A stretch of DNA of 64,000 nt from Corynespora cassiicola (taxonomy: Eukaryota; Ascomycota; Dothideomycetes; Pleosporales; Corynesporascaceae). The stretch spans positions 55,162-119,161 of the forward strand of contig JAEUWY010000003.1 in the NCBI GenBank assembly GCA_022059125.1. The letters are read 5' to 3'. Shown in pieces: positions 10,021 through 19,778 of this stretch. Made by a program: the position numbers and the translations under genes. The notes under the pieces were generated by a model. The model saw nothing but the letters and a program-made list of their open reading frames with translations, had not been told where the DNA came from and searched no databases. The number at the start of each line of letters is the position of its first letter. The stretch's first letter is position 1.

Positions 10021-11311
10021 ATGAGCGGATACGATACGATTGCAATTGAACTACAGAGGGTACTGGAAAAGCTATCTCCATCTGAAGTTCTGTCTGTCGA
10101 AGTGGGTATTCCGTACATACGAACGTGAACTAGCTGACAGTGCCGAAGAGTTTGAGGTCGTGTTTCAAAGATTTTTTCGACAAAGGAACTGAGAATGAGT
10201 GTCTGGAGCTTTGGGAAGTGTTGGGGCACAGGCACTTATCTGTATCGACTCAGGAGATGCCAAGGGTGGCTTCATTCCGTCACTTGCCCAAACCCACGAC
10301 CGAACCACCTCAGCCCAGTTTGCCACTCCATGGTCAAATTAAAAGCACTGAAACACAAGCACTAAAATACTTTGAGTCTTTAGGATTAAAGGACTCAAAG
10401 GTGATCACAAAGTTGGCCACAGTTGCGGAAGGCTTCGTGAAAGCTCAAACGCTTTCTGAGCAGGAATATCTACAGCTATGGTGTAAAGATGATGTTACCA
10501 CCAGTGATCCTACCCAAAGAACGAAAAAAATAGCCATTACCATATGTGGTGCTATCGATACTGGGGTTTCTATATCGCTTCGTCTACTTTTCTTCGCCCA
10601 TGCTGTCGATTGCACAGAATCAACCGTAATACGTAAACATGGTGAAAGAACGAAGACTGCAGCCTTGATGGAGGTCGCAAGAACATGCGGCATGGAAAAG
10701 AAGCAAGTAATCAGCATTTATAAAAGGAGATGCAACTATCTTGAAGTGGCCGATCAATGGGGGCTGGGCTGCCTACTTGGGATGGGAACTAGTGCGACTA
10801 AGTATGTTTGAAATTTCAGTATTCCAAGCTGTAGCTGACGTATTAAAGCATCGAAAAGATTCCCGTCGTATATGTTCATGACTACTTAAGTATCCACTTT
10901 CCAGAAACTCTTACTCGCCTTACATCCTTGAATCTGGTTGCCGCGAAAACTGTTATTCAGGGTCTCATACATTTTGGTTGGACCTATAAAGATCTGGCAG
11001 AATGCAATAGTGACTTGATGAAAGTCGTTAAGAAGTACGTGGACTCCAAGGCACTTAGAACTGGAATAATTCAGGAGCGACAAAAGGAAACGAATGAAGG
11101 AAACATCCGCAAGCGCCGTAGGAAACATACAAAAATACAGATCCCATCCCAGGGAATATACAATCACACAGAACCTGAAACGAATGGCAGCCGGCATCCT
11201 TCCTTGTCGCAACGTGACGAGCAGGGAGGTAGCCCGACTGTAGACTTCAGCGAGTTTCTCACTGAGGAAGATGAGCATATTGATGGTTGGGATTGTGTAT
11301 GGCATCAATGA
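10021..11311 (+). CDS. Orphan protein with C-terminal FS-x-F...GW motif
   Basis: Proposed exons are 10021-10105, 10141-10801 and 10849-11311. The second intron is strong (GTATGT donor, AGCTGAC branch, TTAAAG acceptor, 47 nt). The first would be only 35 nt and is uncertain, as is the start. About 402 residues. The N-terminus is helical (MSGYDTIAIELQRVLEKLSP), followed by a Pro-rich linker. The globular middle contains TKKIAITICGAIDTGVSISL and KTAALMEVARTCGMEKKQVI. A basic segment (NIRKRRRKHTK) looks like a nuclear localisation signal. The C-terminus DFSEFLTEEDEHIDGWDCVW aligns without gaps with the C-terminus of the small repeat protein at 12064-12291. No known family recognised. Its stop codon abuts the stop of the opposite gene within TGATCA. 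Confidence 0.6.
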
Positions 11312-11869
11312 TCATTGTACGTTCTCTGTTGATCCAGTGCGTACCGGAGTCTGTATAGAACAGTATAAAAGAAGGATAGGGACGTCTTCGGACACTCTGA
11401 AATAGGTACTAGGCAAGATCAAAGTCAAACCAGGCCTCAATTCCATCTCCACCATTTTTTCGTCCTTCTTCCAGGTCTGTAGTGCTTTTTTTTCTAGCAA
11501 TTTGCGATGTTCGACAGGTAGAACGATAGCGATTTCATTTTTCGAAGTCCAGAATTCCCCGATATCCAACTTCAATAGAGCAGTCTTTGACTTTGGAGGC
11601 TCTACAGTTGTTTGTATTGCTGTCTCGATTTCCTTTCTCTAAATTCTCTTTGTTAAGAACATCGCCCTAGAAGCAGCTGCTTTTGTACCTACCCTGCAGG
11701 CAATTTCACGCTTGACTTTTGACTTCAACTCATCTGATAGTGCAGAATGTTCGTAAACTTTGTTTTTCGCTGTAGTAGGGAGAAAAGCCCAGCTACTTGG
11801 GGTGACAGCCTCAAGGAGTTCGTCCACGAGCTCATCGAGACCTGTCGTAGATGGCAGATGAACAGACAT
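11312..11869 (-). CDS. Small orphan protein, two exons
   Basis: Exon 1 (11869-11693, MSVHLPSTTGLDELVDELLE) joins exon 2 (11638-11312) over a 54-nt intron with GTAGGT donor, TCTTAAC branch and TTTAG acceptor. Phase 0 on both sides gives 167 residues. The N-terminal half is helical and charged (ELKSKVKREIACR). The C-terminal half has a short globular look (LLKLDIGEFWTSKNEIAIVL, then VEMELRPGLTLILPSTYF). No family recognised. It converges with the upstream plus-strand gene with zero intergenic bases: TGA of the plus gene is 11309-11311, and the reverse complement of 11312-11314 is this gene's TGA. Confidence 0.6.
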
Positions 11870-12063
11870 GAGATCGAGATAAGAACAGGAATTCCCTAGA
11901 ACACTACTCGACTATTTATATGGTGGTGACGAAAATGTCATGGATTCAAATGGATGTATGACAGGAACGTTGATAACAGTTTTTACTGCACTAAGCTCAA
12001 AGTATCTAAGAATAGCCGGAAAAATAGTATTTCCTTGCCTTAGCGAATGTAACTATCAGATTG

Positions 12064-12291
12064 CTAAGAACTTCGATTGTTGAAGGTTTCCTCCCAGCCC
12101 TCCCTATCTTTTTCATCTGCACGTATGAATTGACTGAAACTATCTGGCCTCTCTCCATTAATGGAGGCATTGTTTTGCCCCGAGGATAGATGGCTCGGTT
12201 GCTGACCGGAGGTGTTAGATTGCTGACCGGTGGCGTTCGATTGCTGGCCGGAAGCGTTGGATTGCTGGGTAGAGGCGTTCGATTGACTCAT
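12064..12291 (-). CDS. Octapeptide-repeat protein, 75 aa
   Basis: Start ATG at 12291 (MSQSNAS); the frame upstream lacks another ATG. Residues ~3-37 are four or more near-copies of an 8-residue unit Q-Q-S-N-A/T-S/T-G, encoded by a 24-bp tandem repeat at about 12180-12285. A Ser/Asn/Gln-rich linker follows, and then a C-terminal block SFSQFIRADEKDREGWEETF that matches the C-terminus of the 10021-11311 protein. The low-complexity Q/N/S composition is prion-like or linker-like. No function can be assigned. The shared C-terminal block is the only hint of partnership with the neighbour. Confidence 0.5.
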   Translation of the reverse strand: MSQSNASTQQSNASGQQSNATGQQSNTSGQQPSHLSSGQNNASINGERPDSFSQFIRADEKDREGWEETFNNRSS

Positions 12292-13327
12292 GATGTGATA
12301 ATTCTTAACGTGCAAATGTCAGTATAACATCTAAGAGGTGTGATTTAATTGCGTTGAGTAATGCTTCCAATCGTCAAGTTATTGAGCATTTCTCTACACA
12401 AGTGTACAGCCTCAAAGGGACTTACCTTGACAGTTTTTGCAATTTAACAGAAGCAGGCTTTGAAGCTTATAGAAGAACACGGTCTTTTATGGAAATCCAA
12501 TGCCTTAGAGTACGGATTATGGTGGCAGTTATAGACGTTAACTCGATGGGTTTCCTAAAGGAACAAGGTAAGCAGCAAAAGGGGAGAAACAAGGAAAAGT
12601 CATGTTTTTTGAAAAGCCGAATGGATCGCAACCACTTTATCGCTTTTCCAGACATTGGCTTTTCGGTATACTATCTCCGCTCAAAGCCCCCGCTCCTCTA
12701 TTCTGCACTCCCCTGCAATTACACGGTGCAGCTACGCAAGCTACAGCAGAATATCTTACGCTGCAGATACCCTTGCCAGAGACACGGGAAGGTGCTCTGC
12801 ATAGAAATTGGCTGATATTCAATCGTCCCCTGTTTGATGACGATTCATGTCAATGTCTTTTCAATGTCACTTAGTAGCTAAACTGGGTTAGATTATATGT
12901 ATACGCTAGACTTGAACATGACTTTGGCTTCATACGAATGAGGTTTATAAATTATATGCGGCATTGAAGTGTCGACAAGAACGAAGCACGCTGCAGATAA
13001 TACGACCTTGGAAACCCAACAAAGCCTAGATTTTTGTAGTATGCTCCATTTAGAATTGTTAGATATATTATTGTGTCTTGCCATTTATATGTTGTTAACT
13101 TATGACTTCATATAGAATTTCTCAAAGAATAGGCGATTCGCTAAAAGATTTTTAACAGTATCCCATTATGGCGAAAATGACTTGCAAATGGAAGGCGCGA
13201 CTGAGTTTGATAATATGAGTGGTGTTAGCCACAAAGAATCTCTTTGTGGTCTTTGCAACGAAAGAGGTGGCTTACTGCGAATCAGCTAAGTTGGGGGGTT
13301 TGGTCGCAAAGGTTGGGAAAGGCTATT
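12292..13327. other. Region without convincing gene
   Basis: Plus-strand frames at 12354-12815 and 12602-12874 and a minus-strand frame at 13084-12893 are open for 60-150 codons. None has an ATG in context, splice-compatible partners or recognisable composition. The stretch may be degraded coding sequence or spacer. Confidence 0.35.
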
Positions 13328-13483
13328 GGGAAGGAACATTGGGAAGGAACATTGGGAAGGAACATTGGGAAGGAACATTGGGAAGGAACATTGGGAAGGA
13401 ACATTGGGAAGGAACATTGGGAAGGAACATTGGGAAGGAGCATTGGGAAGGAAAATTGGGAAGGAGCATTGGGAAGGAACATC
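13328..13483. repeat. 13-bp minisatellite, ~12 units
   Basis: Unit GGGAAGGAACATT is repeated head to tail about 12 times. The first eight or so copies are identical, and the last four carry point changes (GGAGCATT, GGAAAATT, AACATC). Because 13 is not a multiple of 3 and the unit contains no stop in any phase, all frames are open on both strands. This produces spurious ORFs of 90-140 codons (for example 13219-13641) with a 13-residue cycle such as EGTLGRNIGKEHW. Confidence 0.95.
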
Positions 13484-13757
13484 GGGAATGCTGGGAAGGT
13501 GGGGAGAAGGATCAGGCTAGGCAAGGGTATCAGTTGGCATGCACATTCTCGGACCATCTTTCCCCTTCAGGCAACTCACGCGGTATTGCCGCTAATTCAA
13601 ATTTAGTTGGCATGACGTATACAATCAGCTACCTCTCGTGATGATCGCCCGTTCATTTCAAACATCCTTTCCAAACTTCTCTTCCAAAATTCCTTTCCAG
13701 ACTTTTCGCATTTTAGGTTCGAACTTCTAAAGTGTCCGTCCGTATAGCTTCCCTAAA

Positions 13758-14850
13758 ATGGAGCCCGGAACACAGCCCGAAACACAGCCTGTAACACAGC
13801 CCGAATCGCAGCCCGAACTGCAGCCAGAACAAGATGTCGTCACGGCAATGGTGCAATATTATCTAAATATGAAACGTGGTCCATACAAGAGCAACGATGC
13901 ATTAAAGAAAGCAAAGACGGCCGACCCAAGTTCAACAGCGAGAATATTTGTAGATGAGAACGAAATTGCTTGGTATGCATACTATGCCGTGCAGAGGGGG
14001 GTAGAGTCACAACATGGGTTCGCTGGTAAAGCCGCCTTGACGCACTTACTCAATCAACTCCACAATAAGCCTATCGAAAATCAGCGCATTCTTGCGCGAA
14101 AAATAGCACAGGCAATAGGTGTTGGGGAGGCAGCCACAAGGTCTGCTAAGCGGCGCCGTTCGTGACCCATCCGATGGATTTTCCTTGTGTCTAACATACC
14201 TAGGTATTCAATACCAAAACAACATATCGACTCCAAATGCGTTAACAAACAGCCCCGACCCGGACAATGAGGATGTAGATTATCGCGATTCAGAAGAAAC
14301 GTCTGGTATTGTGAATTCACAGGAAGCCATACACGTTGAGGCCTCCCTCGTGGCAGCCAAAAGACTGTTTCCTCCGGAGTTTATGGATGCGATCAAAAGA
14401 ATGCCAAGCGCACAGCTACCAAATAACTTGGTGGCAGACATAGCGATGTTCCTCCAAAAAGGGTACCACCGTGACCAATTTGGATGTCAGATGGAAATAG
14501 GAATCGTAAAAGAGAAAGTAGCATATTATGCTAAGAAATTGTTCGATGTAGAAGTGGAAGCCAAGGACGGAGTAAGATACCTTCGTTATCCAGGCGGCGG
14601 AAAAGTTGAACCTGACTCATCGATAAAACTTCGGGCCTGTCAGCGAGATGTCATTCCGTATGTGTTTGGCACTGATGTGGATCATGGTTTCTCATCCGCT
14701 CCTATATACCAGCGCGAAGAAAGGGAGGTGCGTGAACGCACAGATGGTGTTTCGATGACGATTACCAATCGAGTCGACGAGGATGGGTTGATAACCCTGT
14801 ACCTGGGGGAATGGCATGCGTTCAGTATCAAAGATCGACTGTTTAATTAA
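13758..14850 (+). CDS. Orphan protein with QP-repeat N-terminus
   Basis: ATG at 13758. Exon 1 (13758-14157) and exon 2 (14204-14850) join across a 46-nt intron (GTTCGT donor, TGTCTAAC branch, ACCTAG acceptor). Phase closes to 348 residues. Residues 1-28 are a Gln-Pro repeat (TQPETQPVTQPESQPELQPE). The rest of exon 1 is helical (MVQYYLNMKRGPYKSNDALK) and ends in a basic KRRR. After the splice an acidic linker leads to a second domain (FPPEFMDAIKRMPSAQLPNN, then YLRYPGGGKVEPDSSIKLRA) that ends GEWHAFSIKDRLFN. No family recognised. The donor is weak, so the exact junction could shift. Confidence 0.6.
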
Positions 14851-14860
14851 TCCATCAGTT

Positions 14861-15124
14861 CTATTCTTCTTTCACTTTGCCTTCTTCTAGCAGAAGGCTT
14901 GTACCCTTTCTCACAAGTGCTTCGCCATCGCCCTTTTCGAAGGTTTGAGTAGGTTTCCTCTCTTCTCCAGTTTTGTAAACTTTTACAGTGCAGCCCTTCC
15001 AGTATACCATCTGCCCCGACCCAATAACTGTAGCGCCTGTTTTCGCACCGTAGAAGAATGCGTCGTCTTTGGTAAGAGCCTCTGGATTGAGTGACTGAGA
15101 ACATGTTAGACAGGCCTGTAACAT
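14861..15124 (-). CDS. Possible exon of a small minus-strand gene
   Basis: An 87-codon frame with protein-like composition (PEALTKDDAFFYGAKTGATV, then GQMVYWKGCTVKVYKTGEER) ends at a TGA at 14861. It lacks an ATG in context at its 5' side. A TCTAAC branch and TTCTCAG acceptor at about 15090 suggest an upstream exon, perhaps encoding AVFFKDSDGASYLL, but the implied intron would be only about 32 nt with that donor. The model is therefore incomplete. It converges on the 13758-14850 gene, 10 bp away. Confidence 0.35.
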   Translation of the reverse strand: MLQACLTCSQSLNPEALTKDDAFFYGAKTGATVIGSGQMVYWKGCTVKVYKTGEERKPTQTFEKGDGEALVRKGTSLLLEEGKVKEE

Positions 15125-15168
15125 ACGAGAAGATAACTAGCACCATCTGAGTCTTTGAAGAAAACGGC

Positions 15169-15474
15169 TTGCCAAACAGTCAGTCAAGATCGTTGACGTC
15201 GCTTGATGTCGAAGGTGATAGTAAGTTGAAATGTTTCGAATGTTCCTTATCTACGAAGGCAGAGACCGAGATATCGCTCGCTCTTCACGAACGTATGGCA
15301 TATCGAGAAGTGGAACCTGGGCTTTGGGCCTCAACGTTGACTCAGCGTGTTGAGAGCCTGACGTGGAGAGACTGCAGGGTCTGCGATTCAGCCCACTTGA
15401 TTAAGCATAAGTTGGGCACGAGGTCAGGTGCTAACGATGACGAGGGCAATTACTTGTTGTTGATTTTGAAGTGA
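15169..15474 (+). CDS. Possible small plus-strand gene or exon
   Basis: A 101-codon frame has reasonable composition, including two CxxC-type pairs (CFEC and CRVC) that could bind metal. The first ATG in frame is at 15295 (MAYREVEPGLWASTLTQ). The frame upstream of that is open but has no ATG. Neighbouring frames on the other strand compete with it, so I treat it as tentative. No family recognised. Confidence 0.3.
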   Translation: MPNSQSRSLTSLDVEGDSKLKCFECSLSTKAETEISLALHERMAYREVEPGLWASTLTQRVESLTWRDCRVCDSAHLIKHKLGTRSGANDDEGNYLLLILK

Positions 15475-16311
15475 GGCCTGCACACGGCGTTACTGGAAGC
15501 GAGGAGACAAGTTGAGGGATAAAATAACGAAATAACGAGGGGGTGTGGTGGGGTAATTTAAACATCTTGGCAAAAGGAGAGTTTTGGAAGGGGTGTTTCT
15601 GGAGGAGGTTTTGCGCGGCTAAGCTAAGAAAAATACCCTGCGTTATGGATCTCGTGTCAAGTTTCAATTGGCCTTTTTGTTCCAAGCGCCCGAGGCATGG
15701 CAAACACATCTGCGAAGGAGCATACGAATATTAAGCCCTACTTTGAGGCGAAGTGGAATGGAATGGATTGACGCTACTGCGAAGTGAAATAAAGTAAAAT
15801 AAAGTGAAATGCGATGCGAACTGGAGCTGTCGGACGATCTCGCTTCCCTGCTCCTTCGCAAATAATTTCGCATATCAACCTGACGTATCATCCCGATACA
15901 GTTCAAAACATCCATCACTTTTAACGCGATTCTGAATTTCTCACGATGTGCACTTTTGGAGTAACCCGTGCTATTCAAGGCGAGTGCACAAAGCGGCCAC
16001 AACACAAAACAGAGACACGTCTTCGTAAAAGATGTATAAGTTCACCAAAATCGGGCCCGCCTTGTGATAACTCGACACGCGATACGAGCCTGGATCAGCT
16101 TCCGTCGAGAAAAGGTGGACCGTGCCCGGCATGCCGTGATTCAGGGATAGTGCTCGAGGTATACTTAACCAAATGGGTGGGGCACCTTCCCGTTCGTTGC
16201 ACCCAGATACTAATAATTGACAGGTAGATATTAATGGCTAGTCTATCTAACATTGGGTTGAACAAATAGTGGGTTGAACAGGAGGTCGTCACAGTGGAGG
16301 AACTTCGTTGA
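15475..16311. other. Region without convincing gene
   Basis: Short open frames on both strands (for example 15946-16227 and 16005-15664) show no family features. A run of GAAGTG/GAAAT-like words at 15735-15815 is mildly repetitive. Nothing further can be supported. Confidence 0.35.
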
Positions 16312-17178
16312 TTATAATTCTCTGCATTCGAAGGACAGATGGGGAGACGTCTTTAATTCCCTGGCAACATCTTCCATAGAACTAAAACCGTTGTGCCAGC
16401 AACGATATATAATTTGGTCTAAAGGAAAATGTTCCACATCGGGAAATTGATTGTTCTTGTATAGCCCTTCGACATGAGTATATGGATCATCCACCTTTTC
16501 AAACTCATGGTATGGTGGTCGTCCAGCCAGAACCTCGTAGATCGCACATCCAAACGCAAAAATATCCGTGTTTCGGGTGACTCGTGGAACCGATGGGCGA
16601 TAGCTGAACCATTCGTAGCAAGAGCTGGCCGGTCCACCATCAATGCTACAACCTTCGAAGTCGATCAGCTTGACACACCCATTCCTTGCGACAATCAGAT
16701 TGTTACATCCGACATCGCCATGAATGATGTTGTGAGTATGTAGATAATGGTAGCCTTCCGCAGCCTGTACCAACCAGCGAATCTTTTCCTGCAACGATAT
16801 CTCTCGGAAAGGACTTCGACAAACAGTCCGCAGGGAATTGCCACGTTCGAGCATAAGGGAGCCGTCCGTAAGAGTATCAAACAGTTTCGCAACACGGGGA
16901 TGTAGGCCAAGCTTTTGATACACTCGACGCTCAATTACCCCCCCTTCATCGTCAAAAAACTCTTTGAGAACTTTCTCATTATCTATCCCATAGACGACGG
17001 CTGATTTTCCACTGGCAAGAAATTGTAACGTATTCGAGGATGTTGTATCAGGCCGTACTTCAAATTGAGTTTGGGTTTCTTCGGAGGACCCGGTGATGAG
17101 AGCTTTAAAATGCGAGAAGAGGTATCGATAGTATCTTGCGACATATAGGTATTGATATGAGCCTGCTTTGGTCGCCAT
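16312..17178 (-). CDS. Small serine/threonine protein kinase with HGD catalytic loop
   Basis: Single exon, 288 residues, ATG at 17178. It has a protein kinase fold with shortened N-lobe. The Gly-loop-like FLASGKSAVVYGI (~54-65) is degenerate. The presumed ATP lysine is K72 in VLKEF. Catalytic loop IIHGDVGCNNLIV (~151-163) has HRD changed to HGD but keeps Asp155 and Asn160. The Mg-binding motif is DFEG (173-176) in place of DFG. The C-lobe helix F region is DIFAFGCAIYEVLAGRPPYHE. Catalysis therefore looks possible. The first ~50 residues are a basic, aromatic leader. Kinases with an HGDVG-type loop are a fungal-expanded group whose substrates are mostly unknown. Its subtelomeric position with NLR-type genes is suggestive only. 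Confidence 0.85.
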   Translation of the reverse strand: MATKAGSYQYLYVARYYRYLFSHFKALITGSSEETQTQFEVRPDTTSSNTLQFLASGKSAVVYGIDNEKVLKEFFDDEGGVIERRVYQKLGLHPRVAKLFDTLTDGSLMLERGNSLRTVCRSPFREISLQEKIRWLVQAAEGYHYLHTHNIIHGDVGCNNLIVARNGCVKLIDFEGCSIDGGPASSCYEWFSYRPSVPRVTRNTDIFAFGCAIYEVLAGRPPYHEFEKVDDPYTHVEGLYKNNQFPDVEHFPLDQIIYRCWHNGFSSMEDVARELKTSPHLSFECREL

Positions 17179-17964
17179 ATGCTGGGTAAGCGGGTGTTAG
17201 GAGTCAAAGGAGATACAAAGTGAACACCAACTCAAATAAAATCAGACACAGCACACTTTGGAAGAAAAAGACTGTCAATATGAGTGGGCATAGCACAGCA
17301 GGTCGGGTTAGAGGTGAGACTCAGGAGAGCTGTTATCGCTTGTCCTAGCGACATTCTGCCGCCAAGTCTGATATGACTAAGAGAGCTTGGACGCCCATAA
17401 GCTGCCGATGTTTTCCCGGCTAGCCGCTTCACGATAATTACGTTCCATTCTTTGAAACATCATTGACTATCTGCCAAAAGTCTCCAACAGAGTTAGCTTC
17501 GACCATATAAGAATAGTTATGTCACTAATATCTCCATTTCAGCCCGCTCAAAGTTTCCGGTGCGTAACCCGTGCAGCAAACCCTTGCGCACATAGCAACG
17601 CAGTGCCCTTCGAAAGGTCTTACGCCAAATTCGATTCTCGCCATACTCTCACCGGTCAAGCTCGGGTCAGGAAGCCCCCCTCGTCGAACGACTTGCGATC
17701 TGCCTCCTTTGCCCTCCCATTCCATCGCCACCGCCGCCGCTCCTACTCTCGGTCGTCTGCTCGCATCACGGCAGCCTCACGGCACTCATGGCAGGAGATT
17801 GAGAAAAGATTAATGAAATAAGTAAGCTGGATGAAAGAATCCGAGTTAAGAAATCACCACCGACGCTGAATGCCATTCGCTCGCCGAGCCCCATCCACTA
17901 GGGCACCGTCACTAACGCCGCCACGTCCCACAACGTCTTGCTCTTTACCTCTCTTCGCGGCAAA
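17179..17964. other. Intergenic, no gene seen
   Basis: Open frames at 17432-17232 (minus) and 17519-17821 (plus) are short, basic and lack splice partners or recognisable composition. They are probably fortuitous. Confidence 0.4.
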
Positions 17965-18560
17965 TCAACTACATATCACAGTGGGGATTGAAAGATTGGT
18001 AGGAGCAGGAAGTGCACCAACTGGAGCCTGAAAGATATCAAGGCTGTTCCGACAATTCACTTGTGGAACCAAGCTGTGCCACTCATCCAGAAGCTCTCTA
18101 TTATTCCCGATACCTCCTGTGATGTTTAAAAGAACACAAGAAGTTATATGAGTTCCACTGCATTGCCTACAAGTAGAGTTAGCAGGGCTAGAACCTGTCG
18201 GAAGAGACTGACCATTGCATAGCAACAGTCCCATTCGGGAAGTTATAAGGAATCTGAAGTGATGCGGTCTGATCTCCCGCACAGTTTCGGGGTTGGACTG
18301 TAAAAGAAAGTGGGAGGAGGATTGGATCGGCGAAATTCCATGTGGCTTTACATGTAGAATTGAGAGAATTGAAGAGCCTATTTTAGAGTCAGCCTATCTA
18401 TACTGGCATTATCTAGCACGTACTGAAACTCGAGTGTATCTCCAACTCGCGCTTGAGCCATTGGGCTTATCAAGCACGGGAGAGACCAGTCGAATGGCAA
18501 TCGAGGCTGTGAGACAGCTAGGGCTGGGAAAATTAAACCGAGTAGCGTTATGAAAGTCAT
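17965..18560 (-). CDS. Secreted protein with conserved-looking cysteines, three exons
   Basis: Exons 18560-18424, 18377-18213 and 18166-17965 are separated by two 46-nt introns (GTACGT and GTCAGT donors; GCTGAC and GCTAAC branches; AAATAG and TTGTAG acceptors). The result is 167 residues. The N-terminus MTFITLLGLIFPALAVSQ is a clear signal peptide. The mature part has six or more cysteines (SLPCLISP, NSTCKATWNFADP, QPRNCAGDQTA, QCSGTHITSC, QVNCRNSL, VICS) and several NxS/T glycosylation sites. Cell-surface or secreted location is expected. I do not recognise a family. Size and cysteine content fit an effector-like or cell-wall protein, but that is inference. The end at TSCS-like ICS leaves no obvious GPI signal. 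Confidence 0.75.
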
Positions 18561-18753
18561 AGTGGATGTTATTTTCCGTCGCGAACGGACTTGTGACGTT
18601 TTATGTTCCATTCGTGCGCAAATGTCAAAATCGTTTTTCGCAAAACGGTTTTAGAAAGCGGGCCCACCGTTTTCCAGAAGTGGAAATTAACATTAGGAGC
18701 TGAGTTCGAAATGGTTCAAATAAGAGGACCAATATGCATGCAAACTACACAAC

Positions 18754-19230
18754 ATGTCTTATCCTCAAGTCCTTGCCGATAGCAGTCCGCAAGACGATTA
18801 CGTTGCTTTCTCCATCCCAAATTATTTTGTGCTTCGGAAAATTGCCAGGCATTCCGAGCAAGAAGAAAACCTTCGCGTGAAGGCCGCTGGAAACGTTCTT
18901 TTGGAGAATATGGATGAAATCTCTCTCCTCCTCTCAAAGTTCCACCTGGATACGGCTCCAGTCAAAGGCCGCAATGAGCTACGAGTCCGGCTCTCGGTTC
19001 CCTCACTCCCACCGCGTGCTCCACTCCCGCCATTACCAAATGGAAGTTCCAATACTCATCAAATCAAATACATCATTCGAGAGCCCTCTAAAGAACTAGA
19101 AACAAGCCCTTCTCGAGGCCCTAGCCGGTACTACCACGTACCTGGCTTCCGATCTGAGATACGAATCACTACGAGGGAGGACAAGAAAGCACGCAAAGCA
19201 AGGAGAACAAAATTGTTTCTATGGGCATAG
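18754..19230 (+). CDS. Orphan intronless protein, 158 aa
   Basis: ATG at 18754 (MSYPQVLADSSPQDDYVAFS) and stop at 19230, no intron needed. The first 70 residues are helical (LRVKAAGNVLLENMDEISLL). The second half is Pro-rich (PSLPPRAPLPPLPNG) and ends in a basic segment (REDKKARKARRTK). No family recognised. It is transcribed away from the secreted-protein gene, with about 190 bp between the two start codons. Confidence 0.5.
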   Translation: MSYPQVLADSSPQDDYVAFSIPNYFVLRKIARHSEQEENLRVKAAGNVLLENMDEISLLLSKFHLDTAPVKGRNELRVRLSVPSLPPRAPLPPLPNGSSNTHQIKYIIREPSKELETSPSRGPSRYYHVPGFRSEIRITTREDKKARKARRTKLFLWA

Positions 19231-19692
19231 ATAACTAGTCATTTAGATATTGAATCTCAACCCGATTGTCTGAGCTGTACCTGCAAGTGAATGACCAGGC
19301 ATTTTTAGTGAGTCCACCAAGAATTCATGATTCAAACATGTGCACCAGGATAGATCCTCGAAATAATCCTAGCTTAATTTCCATACCACAATGTACTTAT
19401 GTTTAGACACCATTGGTGTCATCGTGCATCAGCCCCAGTACTTGCGAGAGGAGCGCTGGGCCACTGAAGTCTTGGCAAAGCTCGCGCAGCGTCATGCGTG
19501 TTATTCCCATCCACCAAATACTCGGGTTCATGAAGCTCATCCCGGCGATGTTTAGTTTTAATACTGGCCAATATGAGGATAAATTGGACCTTTAAGCTAT
19601 GTAGAACCAATTTGGTTGAATGATACGGTACACTGATGGTGTGATGATGGTTGTGCTTACAACAAGCGCGCTGCGCACCAAGCCATAGTCGC

Positions 19693-19772
19693 GCCGAAAA
19701 TCGAAAACCAAAAACCAAAAACCAAAACCGACGAAAATCAGAAACTAAAAATGAAAAGCCAAAAACCAGTCC
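19693..19772. repeat. A-rich heptamer-type low-complexity tract
   Basis: Imperfect repeats of AAAAACC / AAAATCG-type words, roughly 7 nt long. Related T-rich tracts occur at 20566-20615, 23889-23930, 26795-26905, 41864-41907, 44597-44756, 52513-52536 and 54187-54213, all outside genes. Confidence 0.7.
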
Positions 19773-19778
19773 GAACTA

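Noticed and set aside
12354..12874. Plus-strand ORFs of 90-153 codons
   Set aside because: No ATG in suitable context and no splice partners. Frames overlap each other without preference.
13219..13641. ORFs across the minisatellite on both strands
   Set aside because: Openness is a property of the stop-free 13-bp unit. No start context or family content.
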